Assembly: GCA_016946835.1 (NCBI GenBank)
Contig: JACVTC010000174.1
Location: 267,501-316,746 of the forward strand
Reading direction: 5' to 3'
Source: Neocallimastix lanati (nom. inval.)
Taxonomy: Eukaryota; Neocallimastigomycota; Neocallimastigomycetes; Neocallimastigales; Neocallimastigaceae
DNA: 49,246 bases
The first letter of the stretch is position 1. Each line of letters begins with the position of its first letter. The notes beneath the pieces were generated by a model, which worked only from the letters and a program-made list of their open reading frames with translations, was not told where the DNA came from and did not search any database. Made by a program: the position numbers and the translations under genes. Shown here piece after piece: positions 10,666 to 19,765 of this stretch.

Positions 10666-12041
10666 TCTTTTGATGATAGTCTTGAAAGTGCATCATCGAA
10701 AAGATTTCTTTTTCTTTTTTCATAAACTAAGTTGGTTTTGTACTTATTGAATTCTTCTATCCAACGAGCATGTCTATTGTTGTTAGGAATATTTTTCTTG
10801 AGCAAACCTAAAAGTGGCTTATAATCAGTTATAAATTTTATTGGTTTGTTATAGTTGATTGACAATGTCCTATTTAAACAACAAGTTGGGTGTTCTAATT
10901 TGTCTTCCTCCTTTTGCAAAAGAGTACTTCCGATACCTTTATTCTTTTCTATTATTATTGCATTACACATAGGCGTCTTTAAAGAAGTATGGTTATTATA
11001 TATTTCAGTTATTCTTTTAATTCCTTTTTTTGTTTTTTGATATAAGCAATCATCATCTGGATCAATGTAGAGTCTGTACTTCTTTTGTATACCTCTTCCT
11101 AATATAATATTAAAGAATGGATTTGTATAATCTATTATATAAAATTTTTCATTCACAGTTAAGTTATTATTTATAATTAATTTTAAATTTATATAAGAAT
11201 TAGTATGGAGTATTGTACCATCGGCAATTGTAATAGTTTCAGAAAGGTCACAATTATTAATGATTACATTTTCTAGTTCTTCAAGTGAATTTTTAGTTAT
11301 GATGTTAACATTTGCACCTGTGTCGAAAAGTATTTTGACTGATTTGTTTCCTATTTTTCCACATAATATAGGAATATTTAAATTTTGAATAGTATAAAGT
11401 ATTTTCTCAACTCGTGGTTTACAACCTTGCTCTAGATCTTTTCTTATAGATGGACATGCTGATAATAATTGTGTTAGGCTTATTTTAGGATATAAATTAT
11501 TGGCTTCTTCTAGAATATTGAATTTATCTTCAGGTTTTAACATTTGTATTTCGGTCATGTTTCGCTTACCTTTTGTTTTAACTTTTTCTGGTATAGTATT
11601 TGAATTATTATCTTGATAATTATTTTCATTAGGAGTATTGGGTTGGGGTTTGTCAAAATTGGTTGCACGAACACTTTCACTATTATTATTAGATTCTTCA
11701 TGCGTAATATTATTATTAGATAAATTCATGTCTTCTATATCATTTGTAATTTCTCTTCTTCTTTTATCTCTAATGGCTTTCTTCTGTTGTTTAACAGCTT
11801 TTATATTTGGTTGATTTAGAATGGAAGGTTTTACTATAGATTTATTACTTGGTGATATTTTATTTTTATCCAATGCATTCCTACTTAGCGATTTTCTCTT
11901 TTGGGCTGCATTAATCATATAATTATTGTTTCCTTCATATTCTATAGTATATTCTTGATCATAGTTGTTTGTTGCAATTTTATTTATCTCGGGAGATTGC
12001 GTACTCCCGATAACTAATTTAAATGGTTTAATTCTGGACAT
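10647..12041 (-). CDS. Element E protease with truncated RNase H
   Basis: 464-codon frame entered from Gag by -1 frameshifting; the ATG at 12041 is probably not used. Residues 1-190 are a basic, Asn-rich linker. The aspartic protease motif ILFDTGANVNIITKN lies near residue 240, with a hydrophobic flap region and ILGRG near residue 315. The frame then passes straight into RNase H fragments: GIGSTLLQKEEDKLEHP, FITDYKPLLGL and DDALSRLSS. The whole reverse transcriptase is missing, and so is an internal RNase H block (compare GTALFYC... in element D). Despite these losses the frame stays open, so the protein could still serve as a protease. Confidence 0.8.
   Translation of the reverse strand: MSRIKPFKLVIGSTQSPEINKIATNNYDQEYTIEYEGNNNYMINAAQKRKSLSRNALDKNKISPSNKSIVKPSILNQPNIKAVKQQKKAIRDKRRREITNDIEDMNLSNNNITHEESNNNSESVRATNFDKPQPNTPNENNYQDNNSNTIPEKVKTKGKRNMTEIQMLKPEDKFNILEEANNLYPKISLTQLLSACPSIRKDLEQGCKPRVEKILYTIQNLNIPILCGKIGNKSVKILFDTGANVNIITKNSLEELENVIINNCDLSETITIADGTILHTNSYINLKLIINNNLTVNEKFYIIDYTNPFFNIILGRGIQKKYRLYIDPDDDCLYQKTKKGIKRITEIYNNHTSLKTPMCNAIIIEKNKGIGSTLLQKEEDKLEHPTCCLNRTLSINYNKPIKFITDYKPLLGLLKKNIPNNNRHARWIEEFNKYKTNLVYEKRKRNLFDDALSRLSSKDSEAIL
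12014..12023 (-). promoter_or_regulatory. Predicted -1 ribosomal frameshift site, element E gag/pro
   Basis: On the minus strand the heptamer T TTA AAT (12023-12017) is in the gag frame and is followed at once by the gag stop TAG (12016-12014). Slipping back one base continues in the protease frame as L-V-I-G. TTTAAAT fits the X XXY YYZ rule. Confidence 0.75.
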
Positions 12042-12946
12042 TCTTCAACAATGTGACCAATACGCTGACAATTTATGCATAGGTTGATTTTTAAATCGGA
12101 TAATTTTTTTGTTATATCATCTAGTTCTTTATCAGTGAATTGAGAACCTTTTAAAGTTGCTCTTCTCTGTTCGACTCCCTTATTGAATTCTACAGGGTTG
12201 TAAAAATTTCTATTTGTAGTAAAATTGTTGTTATAGTTATTATTTCTTAATTTATTATTATAACTGGAATTTTCATTAGTCCTAGTATTAGAGATAAAAG
12301 GAATTTTATTGTAATAATTAGTATTAAAAGATCTAAAATTAGTATTTTTATTATTGTTATTATTAGTGTTATTTAGATTCTTCTTTACATTTGAGAATTG
12401 AGTTTTAGATTTTGGTTTATTATCTTCAAGAAGTTTAAGCATTTTTTCCTTTTTTGAAGTTATTTCCATTGCATCACTTAATTTAGTAGGTTCTGATTCT
12501 AACAAATACTCATACATTTTAGACCAGTTTCTAAATGCATTTATGTAGTATGGAGTACTAATATAATCCTTTCCATCTAATTGTAATTGATTTAAGAGTT
12601 GTAGGAATTTTGTATCGAAGTCTGAAACTTTTTCACCTTTCTTAATGGTTAATGTTGATATTTCCAAAAATTTTACATTCTTTGGAGTACAAGGTTTAAA
12701 TCTTTTCTTTAAGTTTTCTAAGATTATTTCATAAGAGTCAGCTTGTGTTTTATTTAAAGAATTTATAACAATAGTTCTTGCTTTATCTGTAGTTACAGCA
12801 ATTAAATATTCATTCTTTTCTTCGTTTTCAATTTTATATTTTCGACACCAATTTTCAAAAGCGAATTTCCATTCTTCATATTGGACTTTTTCTTCACCTA
12901 ATATTGGTAATCTACTAAAAGTAATAGCTTTGGTAGTTGTTTCCAT
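12014..12946 (-). CDS. Element E Gag
   Basis: 310-codon frame starting at an ATG preceded by a run of about 16 A's. It carries a retrotransposon Gag capsid region (about residues 20-170; YEEWKFAFENWCRKYKI, then a region with TLTIKKGEKVSDFDTKFLQLL). An Asn-rich linker follows, and one CCHC zinc knuckle, CINCQRIGHIVEEC, at residues about 289-302, only a few codons before the stop. It overlaps the protease frame by 28 nt, with a slippery heptamer at the end. It resembles the Gag proteins of C and D in layout but is clearly a different family. Confidence 0.85.
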   Translation of the reverse strand: METTTKAITFSRLPILGEEKVQYEEWKFAFENWCRKYKIENEEKNEYLIAVTTDKARTIVINSLNKTQADSYEIILENLKKRFKPCTPKNVKFLEISTLTIKKGEKVSDFDTKFLQLLNQLQLDGKDYISTPYYINAFRNWSKMYEYLLESEPTKLSDAMEITSKKEKMLKLLEDNKPKSKTQFSNVKKNLNNTNNNNNKNTNFRSFNTNYYNKIPFISNTRTNENSSYNNKLRNNNYNNNFTTNRNFYNPVEFNKGVEQRRATLKGSQFTDKELDDITKKLSDLKINLCINCQRIGHIVEECPELNHLN

Positions 12947-13366
12947 TTTTTTTTTTTTTTTTGTTAATTATTATTATTAGTAGTAGTAGTAATTTTTCTA
13001 AAATTATTAATTCTTATTATCTTTAGTTTATCTTGAATGATTTCCCGTCCTTATAGTACGGTTGTAGAATAATACGACGTTTGGTCCCACTGATTATAGG
13101 AGTTTTACACTACGTCTACACCTAACGTAGATCTCTACTTATAATCAGCGCCTACTCCCCCGTATTGATTCTTATTCTACAGTCCGTTAGCTCTTACTGC
13201 AATAATACACTAGTATTAAGGGTAAGAGATTCCTACTATAAGTATCAATCAGTCAAGAGAACAGAAGCAGTTCCTCCAACTAAAAAAATACTTTTCTTTA
13301 ATTGTTTTCCTTAATTTAAATTTTATGGTTTTCTAATTTTTTTTTTTTTTTTATTATATATTTATT

Positions 13367-13426
<60 letters not shown>

Positions 13427-13889
13427 ATTATTTTATACAATAATATCCTAGAAAATATTAAAAAAAAAATAAAAGGTTAAGTAGTATAATGGTATTTATA
13501 AATTTTTATTATTTGAATATTTAAAGAAAAATAAAAAGTTAAATTATAAATGTTTATTATTAATAATTCTCAAAAGAATATTAATTACGATTTTCCAATA
13601 ATATAAGTAATAAGTAGGTAGTATACTCGTAGCCAGCTTGCCCACTTGCTCAGGCGTCATGTACTACTCGTACCAGTGATTCTCCTACACGTTTATACGT
13701 TTGTAGAATAGTTCAGAGCTTCCCAGCGCGCCGACTGTGAAAGAATAAACTAATCACGGAAACCACTTATTATTTTACTTATATTATTGCTTCTAAAGCA
13801 ACAATATTCTTTTTTTGAAAAATAAATAATAATTTTATAATAGAACTTCTTAAAGTTCTTCCGTTATATTTTATTTTTATTTTTATTTT

Positions 13890-13931
<42 letters not shown>

Positions 13932-13961
13932 AAAATTTTTTTATATTAAAATTTTTCTAAT

Positions 13962-14007
<46 letters not shown>

Positions 14008-14118
14008 TAAAATTTTACTAATAAATTTTATTATTATTATTATTTATTACTTATAATATATACTTTATTATTTAATTAAATTGAATAATATGAATACTAT
14101 TTAATTATCTTTAAAAAA

Positions 14119-14150
<32 letters not shown>

Positions 14151-14447
14151 ATTATTAAAGATAAATTTAATTTAATTTGCAGTTTATTTAACGTATATTA
14201 TTTGTTGATTAATTTATATTAATAACTTTAATTTATAATAATTTATTGCTATAATATTTTATTTGCATATTATTAAGATAAATTTATTTGAGTCTATTAC
14301 TATGAATAATTTAGAGTTATTCTAAAACTAGACTAATTTATTGTATTAATTATTGTTTAATATTACCATTGAATAACTAGGCTTATTCTAATATTAAACT
14401 AAAAAAAATTTACTTACCACCGGGGCAACAAGAGGATTCTCCACCAT
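12947..14447 (-). other. Element E 5' leader with two structured GC-richer islands
   Basis: 1.5 kb between the 5' LTR and gag, without coding sense. Two islands stand out from AT-rich sequence: 13030-13280 and 13620-13770. The first holds concentric inverted repeats: ACGG+TGTAGAAT (13058-13070) with ATTCTACA/CCGT (13174-13187), AATACG/CGTATT (13071-13076 with 13161-13166), CTGATTATA/TATAATCAG (13090-13098 with 13140-13148) and CTACGT/ACGTAG (13110-13115 with 13125-13130). A second hairpin, 13191-13228, pairs CTCTTAC/GTAAGAG around TAATAC/GTATTA. Poly-T tracts at about 13370-13420 and 13890-14005 separate the islands. Confidence 0.7.
14434..14446 (-). promoter_or_regulatory. Primer-binding site of element E (tRNA 3'-end type)
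   Basis: One base downstream of the 5' LTR in sense direction is TGGTGGAGAATCC, whose complement ends in CCA like a mature tRNA 3' end. I could not assign the tRNA. The element B and A sites do not start with TGG. Confidence 0.55.
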
Positions 14448-15483
14448 TGATTTATACCTAATATTCTTAATCTACAAAAATTAAATTTTGTAGAAGTGAA
14501 TAAAAGGATAAATACTGAATAAAATTGATTTAAGAAATTTAAAAAAATAAATATGTTTTATTATTAAACACAAAAATGTTTTATTAAAAAAATTTATTTT
14601 TATTTTAATATTAATCTTTATTTATTTAATAATTAATTTTGTTTAAATTAATAAAATAATTGTTAAAAACTAATAAAATAATAAAATGAAATATTTATTA
14701 TATATACTAATTTATTTTAAATTTTAATAATAAAATTGATTATTAATAACTAATAAAATATATAATAATTTATCAAAATAATTAATAATCATAAAAATTG
14801 ATTATTAAAAACTAATAAAATATCTATAATAATTTATTAAATAATTAATAATCATAAAAAAATTGATTATTAAAACTAATAAAATATTTATAATAATTTA
14901 TTAACTAATTAATAATAAAGAATAATTTATAAGAAATATTTACATGTTTTTATATTTTTCTTTGATTTTAAACTATTTACATTAAAAATAATAAAATTAA
15001 TAAAAGAGAAATAAAGAATAATTTATTATTAAATTAAACAATATTTACAATTAAAATGTTAATAAAGATGAGTTTTAAAATGTTATTTTAATTACAATTT
15101 GTTTATAAAAATTGAGTTATAAAATAAATAAAATAATCATTATTTTAAATAAAAGTAACTTAAAAAATTATTTAACTATTTAATTTTAATTTTGCGTTGT
15201 TTATAAGTTTGTTTATTTGTTGTTTATAATTTATTAAATATGTTTATTATTTTGTTTATTTGTTGTTTTAGAAAAATATTATTTATTAATTTATTTTAGT
15301 TTTTAATTAAAATTATTAATGATTAATTAATTTATTATTATTTTATTTTAATTATCTTTATTTAATTAATTTTTCTTAAATATGGATTTAATTTTTTTTT
15401 AGAATGGATTAATTTTTGGGTTAAGTTAGACAGAATTTGTTTTTTTATTATTTATTTTAATTTAATAATTTTGTTATTTATCA
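14448..15483 (-). repeat. 5' LTR of element E
   Basis: 1036-bp direct repeat of 9483-10518 with no difference noticed. Minus-sense start TGATAAATAAC, end GGTATAAATCA. It is followed on the plus strand by the resumed LTR of element A. Confidence 0.93.
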
Positions 15484-16071
15484 AAAAATTAGAAATTAGA
15501 ATGCTGGCATAGTGGTTAGTCACTATGACCTCAGCCTGAACCACTAGGGTTCGACTCACACCTTTACTAAAATTTTATATCATTTAAATTTTAAAGAATT
15601 TTTATACTTCATTTCTGTATTTGTTTCTGTATTTGTTTCTGTATAAATTTCTGAAAAAATTAACAAAAGAAATTCTTAGAAATTAATAGAAACAAATCAG
15701 ATAGAAATTCTATTTTAATTTATCTTTTATCATTATTTCTTTTAGATTCTTTTTAACCGAAAATAATCAATTTTTATGAAACTTTTTAATGATTTTATGG
15801 TTTTAAATTTTTATGGATTTAAATTTTGAAAAAACTATAAATAGGAGTGAATTTCGCAGCCAAAAGATTCTAAAAATTGTGTTTTTATTAATTATTGAAT
15901 TAATTAATAAGTAATTCGAAATATTACAATAATTAATCTTTATAATTAATATTTTTAAATTTCTTAATTAATAAAATTATATTTTAAAAAAAACAAATTA
16001 CTTATTAATCAAAAAGTGCTTACCTATTGTGTTACACTCTTTAAAACACGGATATTCCAATATTCGTTACA
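15484..16071 (+). repeat. Remainder of chromovirus A 5' LTR
   Basis: Matches the last part of the intact LTR 28502-29103 and ends ATTCGTTACA. TATAAATAG at 15836-15844 is the likely TATA box, and GTGTTTTTAT at 15879-15888 is the likely transcript 5' end because it is complementary to the PBS. The part upstream of the TATA box holds a Pol III-like A-box/B-box pair. Confidence 0.92.
15505..15558 (+). promoter_or_regulatory. tRNA-like Pol III A-box/B-box inside chromovirus A LTR
   Basis: TGGCATAGTGG (15505-15515) fits the A-box consensus TRGYNNARYGG. GGTTCGACTCA (15548-15558) matches 10 of 11 positions of the B-box GGTTCGANTCC. Start-to-start spacing is 43 nt, as in tRNA genes. Between them TAGTGGTT (15510-15517) and AACCACTA (15539-15546) form a perfect 8-bp stem. 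No full cloverleaf can be drawn, so this is tRNA-related rather than a tRNA gene. The same unit is in the right LTR at 28537-28590. Confidence 0.6.
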
Positions 16072-16081
16072 ATAAAAACAC
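16072..16081 (+). promoter_or_regulatory. Self-priming type primer-binding site of chromovirus A
   Basis: ATAAAAACAC directly after the LTR is the exact complement of GTGTTTTTAT at 15879-15888, which lies 35-43 nt after the TATA box TATAAATAG. It does not begin with TGG. The Tf1/sushi group primes reverse transcription from the folded-back 5' end of its own RNA, and this geometry fits that mechanism. Confidence 0.7.
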
Positions 16082-16117
16082 CACTAAACTAAGCACAATA
16101 CCTTTGCACTTTTACTA

Positions 16118-16445
16118 TTTTTGGAACCCCGTTAAGGAATCCCATTTTCTACTACTATTTTTGGAACCCCGTTAAGGAATCCCATTTACTACTATTCTTT
16201 TTTGGAACCCCGTTAAGGAATCCCATTTTCTACTACTATTTTTGGAACCCCGTTAAGGAATCCCATTTTCTACTACTATTTTTGGAACCCCGTTAAGGAA
16301 TCCCATTTTCTACTACTATTTTTGGAACCCCGTTAAGGAATCCCATTTACTACTATTCTTTTTTGGAACCCCGTTAAGGAATCCCATTTACTACTATTCT
16401 TTTTTGGAACCCCGTTAAGGAATCCCATTTTCTACTATTTTTGAA
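16118..16445 (+). repeat. 40-bp tandem repeat in chromovirus A leader, 8 copies
   Basis: Eight copies of a core GGAACCCCGTTAAGGAATCC joined by T/C-rich spacers (TTTTCTACTACTATTTTT or TTTACTACTATTCTTTTT), period about 40 bp, then one decayed copy. The core itself is a direct half-repeat (GGAACCCC, GGAATCCC). It is not a CRISPR: the spacers are simple sequence and near-identical. Confidence 0.9.
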
Positions 16446-16646
16446 ACCACTTACCAAGACTATAAATTTTTCTACCAAAATTCATGCACGAATTTATAAA
16501 TTCAATCGGAACCCTTGAATTTTACTATATATTAAAATTATTAATATTTTCAATAATCCATATAACCATCCTTGAAATTAAAATTATTTATATTGAAATT
16601 AAATATTTACTTCTTCTAATAATTAATTATATTGTATATTTATTAT

Positions 16647-17434
16647 TGTAAAGATATGATCAATATCTTTAGTACATTAATTAATTTATTTTGTACATTA
16701 AATTATTTAATGTAATTCACGTTTACAAAATAATGCTAATGCATTAAATTATGTAAAATATATTAATTTATGAAATTAATTAATTTATGAAAATTAATAA
16801 TAAATTTATATTTCATATAATATATAAATTTAAAAATATAAAATTAATTTTTAAATAACCTAAAATTTAGTAATAAAATATATTAATAATTTTAGTTTAG
16901 TTTAATTTTAGTTTAGTTTAATTTTAGTTTAGTTTAATTTTAGTTTAGTTTAATTTTAGTTTAGTTTAATTTTAGTTTAGTTTAATAATCATAAAAATTA
17001 AATAGTAATATATAATTAATAGTATTAATAATAAAAGAATAATAAATAAATAATAAATAAGAACTTATTCAATTTGAGTCAAAACAAATTGAATAAAAAG
17101 CTTATTGAATTAGTTTTAGTTTTTTTATAACTTTATTTAATTTTAGATTAGTTTTTGTTTATTTTATATTGAATATATATTTAAATAAATAGAAATAGTA
17201 TATTATAATATAATTAAGAAAAAATATAAATACATGTAAAATTATTCTATTAAAGAAAATGTAGTTGTTATTAACTATTTTGCAGTTAATAACTAATAAA
17301 AAGAATTTTTATAATAAAGTGATTAATAAAAGAATTTTTTTTAAAAAATAAATTTCATTTGAGTATTGTTATTGATAGTGTTGTTTTTGTTTTTTTTTCG
17401 TAATTGTAATCTGCTCCATAAGGAACATTTTACA
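16647..17434 (+). repeat. 5' LTR of chromovirus B
   Basis: TGTAAAGATATG...AACATTTTACA. Contains a short tandem array of TTTTAGTTTAGTTTAA units (about 16890-16985), TATAAATA at 17225-17232 (likely TATA box) and GTAGTTGTTAT at 17261-17271 (likely transcript 5' end, complementary to the PBS). Confidence 0.94.
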
Positions 17435-17445
17435 ATAACAACTAC
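17435..17445 (+). promoter_or_regulatory. Self-priming type primer-binding site of chromovirus B
   Basis: ATAACAACTAC directly abuts the LTR and is the perfect 11-nt complement of GTAGTTGTTAT at 17261-17271, about 30 nt after the TATA box. Eleven nucleotides is also the primer length described for Tf1 self-priming. Confidence 0.78.
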
Positions 17446-17483
17446 CTTGTTATAAAAAGTGGAGCACGTTACGATCACGAGAT

Positions 17484-17670
17484 TAGAGAACTACCAGTTA
17501 AAGAACTACCAGTTAAAGAACTACCAATTAGAGAACTACCAGTTAGAAAACTACCAGTTAGAAAACTACCAGTTAGAGAATTACCAATTAGAGAACTACC
17601 AGTTAGAAAACTACCAGTTAGAGAATTACCAATTAGAGAACTACCTATTAGAAAACTACCATTTGAAGAA
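17484..17670 (+). repeat. 15-bp tandem repeat in chromovirus B leader
   Basis: About 12 copies of a 15-bp unit such as CTACCAGTTAGAGAA with A/G variants. The period is a multiple of three, so one frame reads as Asn-Tyr-Gln-Leu-Glu/Lys repeats. No ATG opens this frame (it would start at GTG 17459) and it stops at 17677, so I treat it as leader RNA sequence, not a gene. Confidence 0.8.
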
Positions 17671-17995
17671 TTACTAAGAGAAGAAACAAGAAGTAATAAT
17701 AGAAGAAGTACTATTTGAAGAAGTACTAATTATAATTGCACCCATTAAGTCGCCGCCGTGATTACTAATTATATTGGAATATTTGAGATTATTTTTATTT
17801 AAACTTATTATTATTATAATAATTTTGTTTACTCGACGGGCACCATTTCAAGCGGTTAGAGCCAAGTCGACTTTACATAATATTATAATAGTAAATTTAA
17901 ATAAAAATAATAATCGTATATAAGAATTCTTTTAATTTTATTTTTTCAAAGTGGAAGAACTTAATATTAGGCTAAGAAACCTCCACATTGAAGAT

Positions 17996-19765
17996 ATGGC
18001 GGAACGTGGACGAGAAGAAAAACGGAAGGTCAGTAAGCCACCGATTTTTAACGGTGAAAGAAAAGAACTTAAAGGGTTCCTCACAATTGTAAATATGAAC
18101 TTTGAGGATACCCCAGATGACTTTCCAGACGATAGATCAAAGGTTAGATTTATAACCTCATTCTTAAGAGGTGATCCTTTAAATTGGGCCTCAAATCTAT
18201 GGGATAATGAAGATCCCTTGATCGATAATTTAAATAATTTTAAGAGGGAACTTAAAATTAATTATGGGGATCCAGAAGTGGAGACAATTGTGGCTAATGG
18301 TAAATTAGATACCATTCGTCAGAAAAAATATGGGCAAGTGTTAGAATATATTAACCAGTTCAAAACAACTTGCCAAAATTCGGACTTCAACGAATCAGCC
18401 AAAATTTATATGTTTCTTAAAGGATTACATTACAAAATGAGGGAACAATTAGCCGTTGTTAACCCAAATCCAGATTCCCTTAACAAGTTGTATACCGATG
18501 TAATTCAAATTGAAAATTTGTCAAAGCGAACTAATCTTGTTGAATTCTATTATAATCAGCAACGAGTTAGAAATTCGCAACAAAACAGTAACCACAACCA
18601 GAGAAATAGTAGTCGTCGTGATGATCCTATGGATGTTGATTTATTTAGGATCAAAAATGATAGATATAGAAGATACAACCAGAACTATAATCAAAATTTA
18701 TATGTTGAAAATAAAAGAGACTTTTCTGAAGAAAAGAAAAAAGGTCTTTGTTTTTTATGTAAACAACCAGGACACTTACAGTTTAATTGTCCTAACAGAA
18801 AAAGACCTTCTGGAGTTAAACACAAGAATAAAATTAGAGAAACAGATGAAAATCTTCCATCGGCAAAATTAAGAAGAATTAGAATGATCAAGGAATCCGA
18901 TGATGCTCAAAAAATTAGAGCTATTACTGATGAAGAAAATGCTATGAATAAAAGAAAGAACAATATAATTACTTTCTATATAAAAACAAATGATATTGAA
19001 GAAGTTCCAGTTAGGGTTCTTATCGACTCTGGCTCGGATTTGAATTTTATTCATCCTTCGTTCGTTAATAAAAACAAAATTAAGTTGAATGAAGTTAAAA
19101 GATCTTTCAATGTTACTGGACTAGGATATGGTATCTCTACCATCTACGAACAAACTGAAAAGTGTATCTTACGATTCAAGAACCATTTTGAAGTTATTCA
19201 ACTCTATGCACTTTATATTCCTGATGTAGATATCATTCTAGGTATTCCTTGGATTGAAAAGCATTGTCCAATGAATTATCATGATTCAAGAAAAATATCC
19301 TTTCCTTCTGGTTATTGCGCTAGGAACTGTAATAATGGTAAAAGAAAAAGAAAAAACAAAAATAGAAGCAAGAAAGGTTCAAAGAAGTGTAAGATCGATA
19401 TCGAACCTGAAGAAGAAAATTCCTATGAACCAAGTACTCCATATAAGTGTAAACCCCTCTGGGATTCCGAATCAGAAAGCGAAGCTGAATACGTCCGTGG
19501 AAGAAAAGTTAGAACCATTAATGATAGTGATAGTGATAGTGATAGTGATAGTATTAATATTAGTGTTAAAGATAATGATTGTAGTAAAGAAAAAATTAAC
19601 TTTTGTAATTTTAGAGAACTTAGTACAATAGATAAAATCAAAAAATCATGTAATTTTATTAAATCATGTAAAAATGAAATTTTAAATAAAGAAAGTAAAT
19701 TGGTCGCCGAACCAACAAACTATTTTTTTTTCTTATCAAAATTGTGTGTTAGACAATTTGTGTAA
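17996..19765 (+). CDS. Chromovirus B Gag-protease
   Basis: Frame open from about 17936; first ATG at 17996 ([11 protein letters not shown]). Ty3 Gag capsid region at about residues 15-200 ([23 protein letters not shown]). CCHC knuckle [14 protein letters not shown] near residue 250. Protease motif [18 protein letters not shown] near residue 345, with [12 protein letters not shown] about 75 residues on. Next come a Lys-rich block and an acidic Asp-Ser repeat (19530-19550), whose counterpart in A is much shorter. The frame runs to a TAA at 19763-19765, but the T9 run at 19723-19731 is the likely point where RT coding leaves this frame: one base fewer there would give a single gag-pol frame as in A. 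Confidence 0.87.
   Translation: MAERGREEKRKVSKPPIFNGERKELKGFLTIVNMNFEDTPDDFPDDRSKVRFITSFLRGDPLNWASNLWDNEDPLIDNLNNFKRELKINYGDPEVETIVANGKLDTIRQKKYGQVLEYINQFKTTCQNSDFNESAKIYMFLKGLHYKMREQLAVVNPNPDSLNKLYTDVIQIENLSKRTNLVEFYYNQQRVRNSQQNSNHNQRNSSRRDDPMDVDLFRIKNDRYRRYNQNYNQNLYVENKRDFSEEKKKGLCFLCKQPGHLQFNCPNRKRPSGVKHKNKIRETDENLPSAKLRRIRMIKESDDAQKIRAITDEENAMNKRKNNIITFYIKTNDIEEVPVRVLIDSGSDLNFIHPSFVNKNKIKLNEVKRSFNVTGLGYGISTIYEQTEKCILRFKNHFEVIQLYALYIPDVDIILGIPWIEKHCPMNYHDSRKISFPSGYCARNCNNGKRKRKNKNRSKKGSKKCKIDIEPEEENSYEPSTPYKCKPLWDSESESEAEYVRGRKVRTINDSDSDSDSDSINISVKDNDCSKEKINFCNFRELSTIDKIKKSCNFIKSCKNEILNKESKLVAEPTNYFFFLSKLCVRQFV

Larger units (their letters stand above)
9483..15483 (-). mobile_element. Ty3-type element E, deletion derivative inside A's LTR
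   Basis: Two LTRs of 1036 bp each (9483-10518 and 14448-15483) that appear identical. Genes run on the minus strand. Sense order: 5' LTR, PBS (TGGTGGAGAATCC), 1.5-kb structured leader, gag, -1 frameshift site, protease fused to a shortened RNase H, integrase C-terminal tail, purine-rich tract AAGGGCCGAGAAA, 3' LTR. Reverse transcriptase and nearly all integrase are absent. Identical LTRs in a copy lacking RT imply recent transposition with enzymes supplied in trans, or very recent deletion. Confidence 0.92.

Noticed and set aside
15495-15570. A genuine tRNA gene in the LTR of element A
   Set aside because: The A- and B-boxes fit, but the T-arm and acceptor stem do not pair and no cloverleaf can be drawn. 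Kept only as a tRNA-like Pol III promoter.
16118-16445. CRISPR-like array
   Set aside because: The spacers are near-identical simple T/C-rich sequence, the context is a eukaryotic retrotransposon leader, and no cas genes are present.
17459-17677. Protein of pentapeptide repeats
   Set aside because: No ATG; a GTG start is not expected here, and the frame is a by-product of the 15-bp leader repeat.
18691-19054. Opposite-strand frames within element B gag
   Set aside because: Shadows of the gag-protease coding sequence with no family features.
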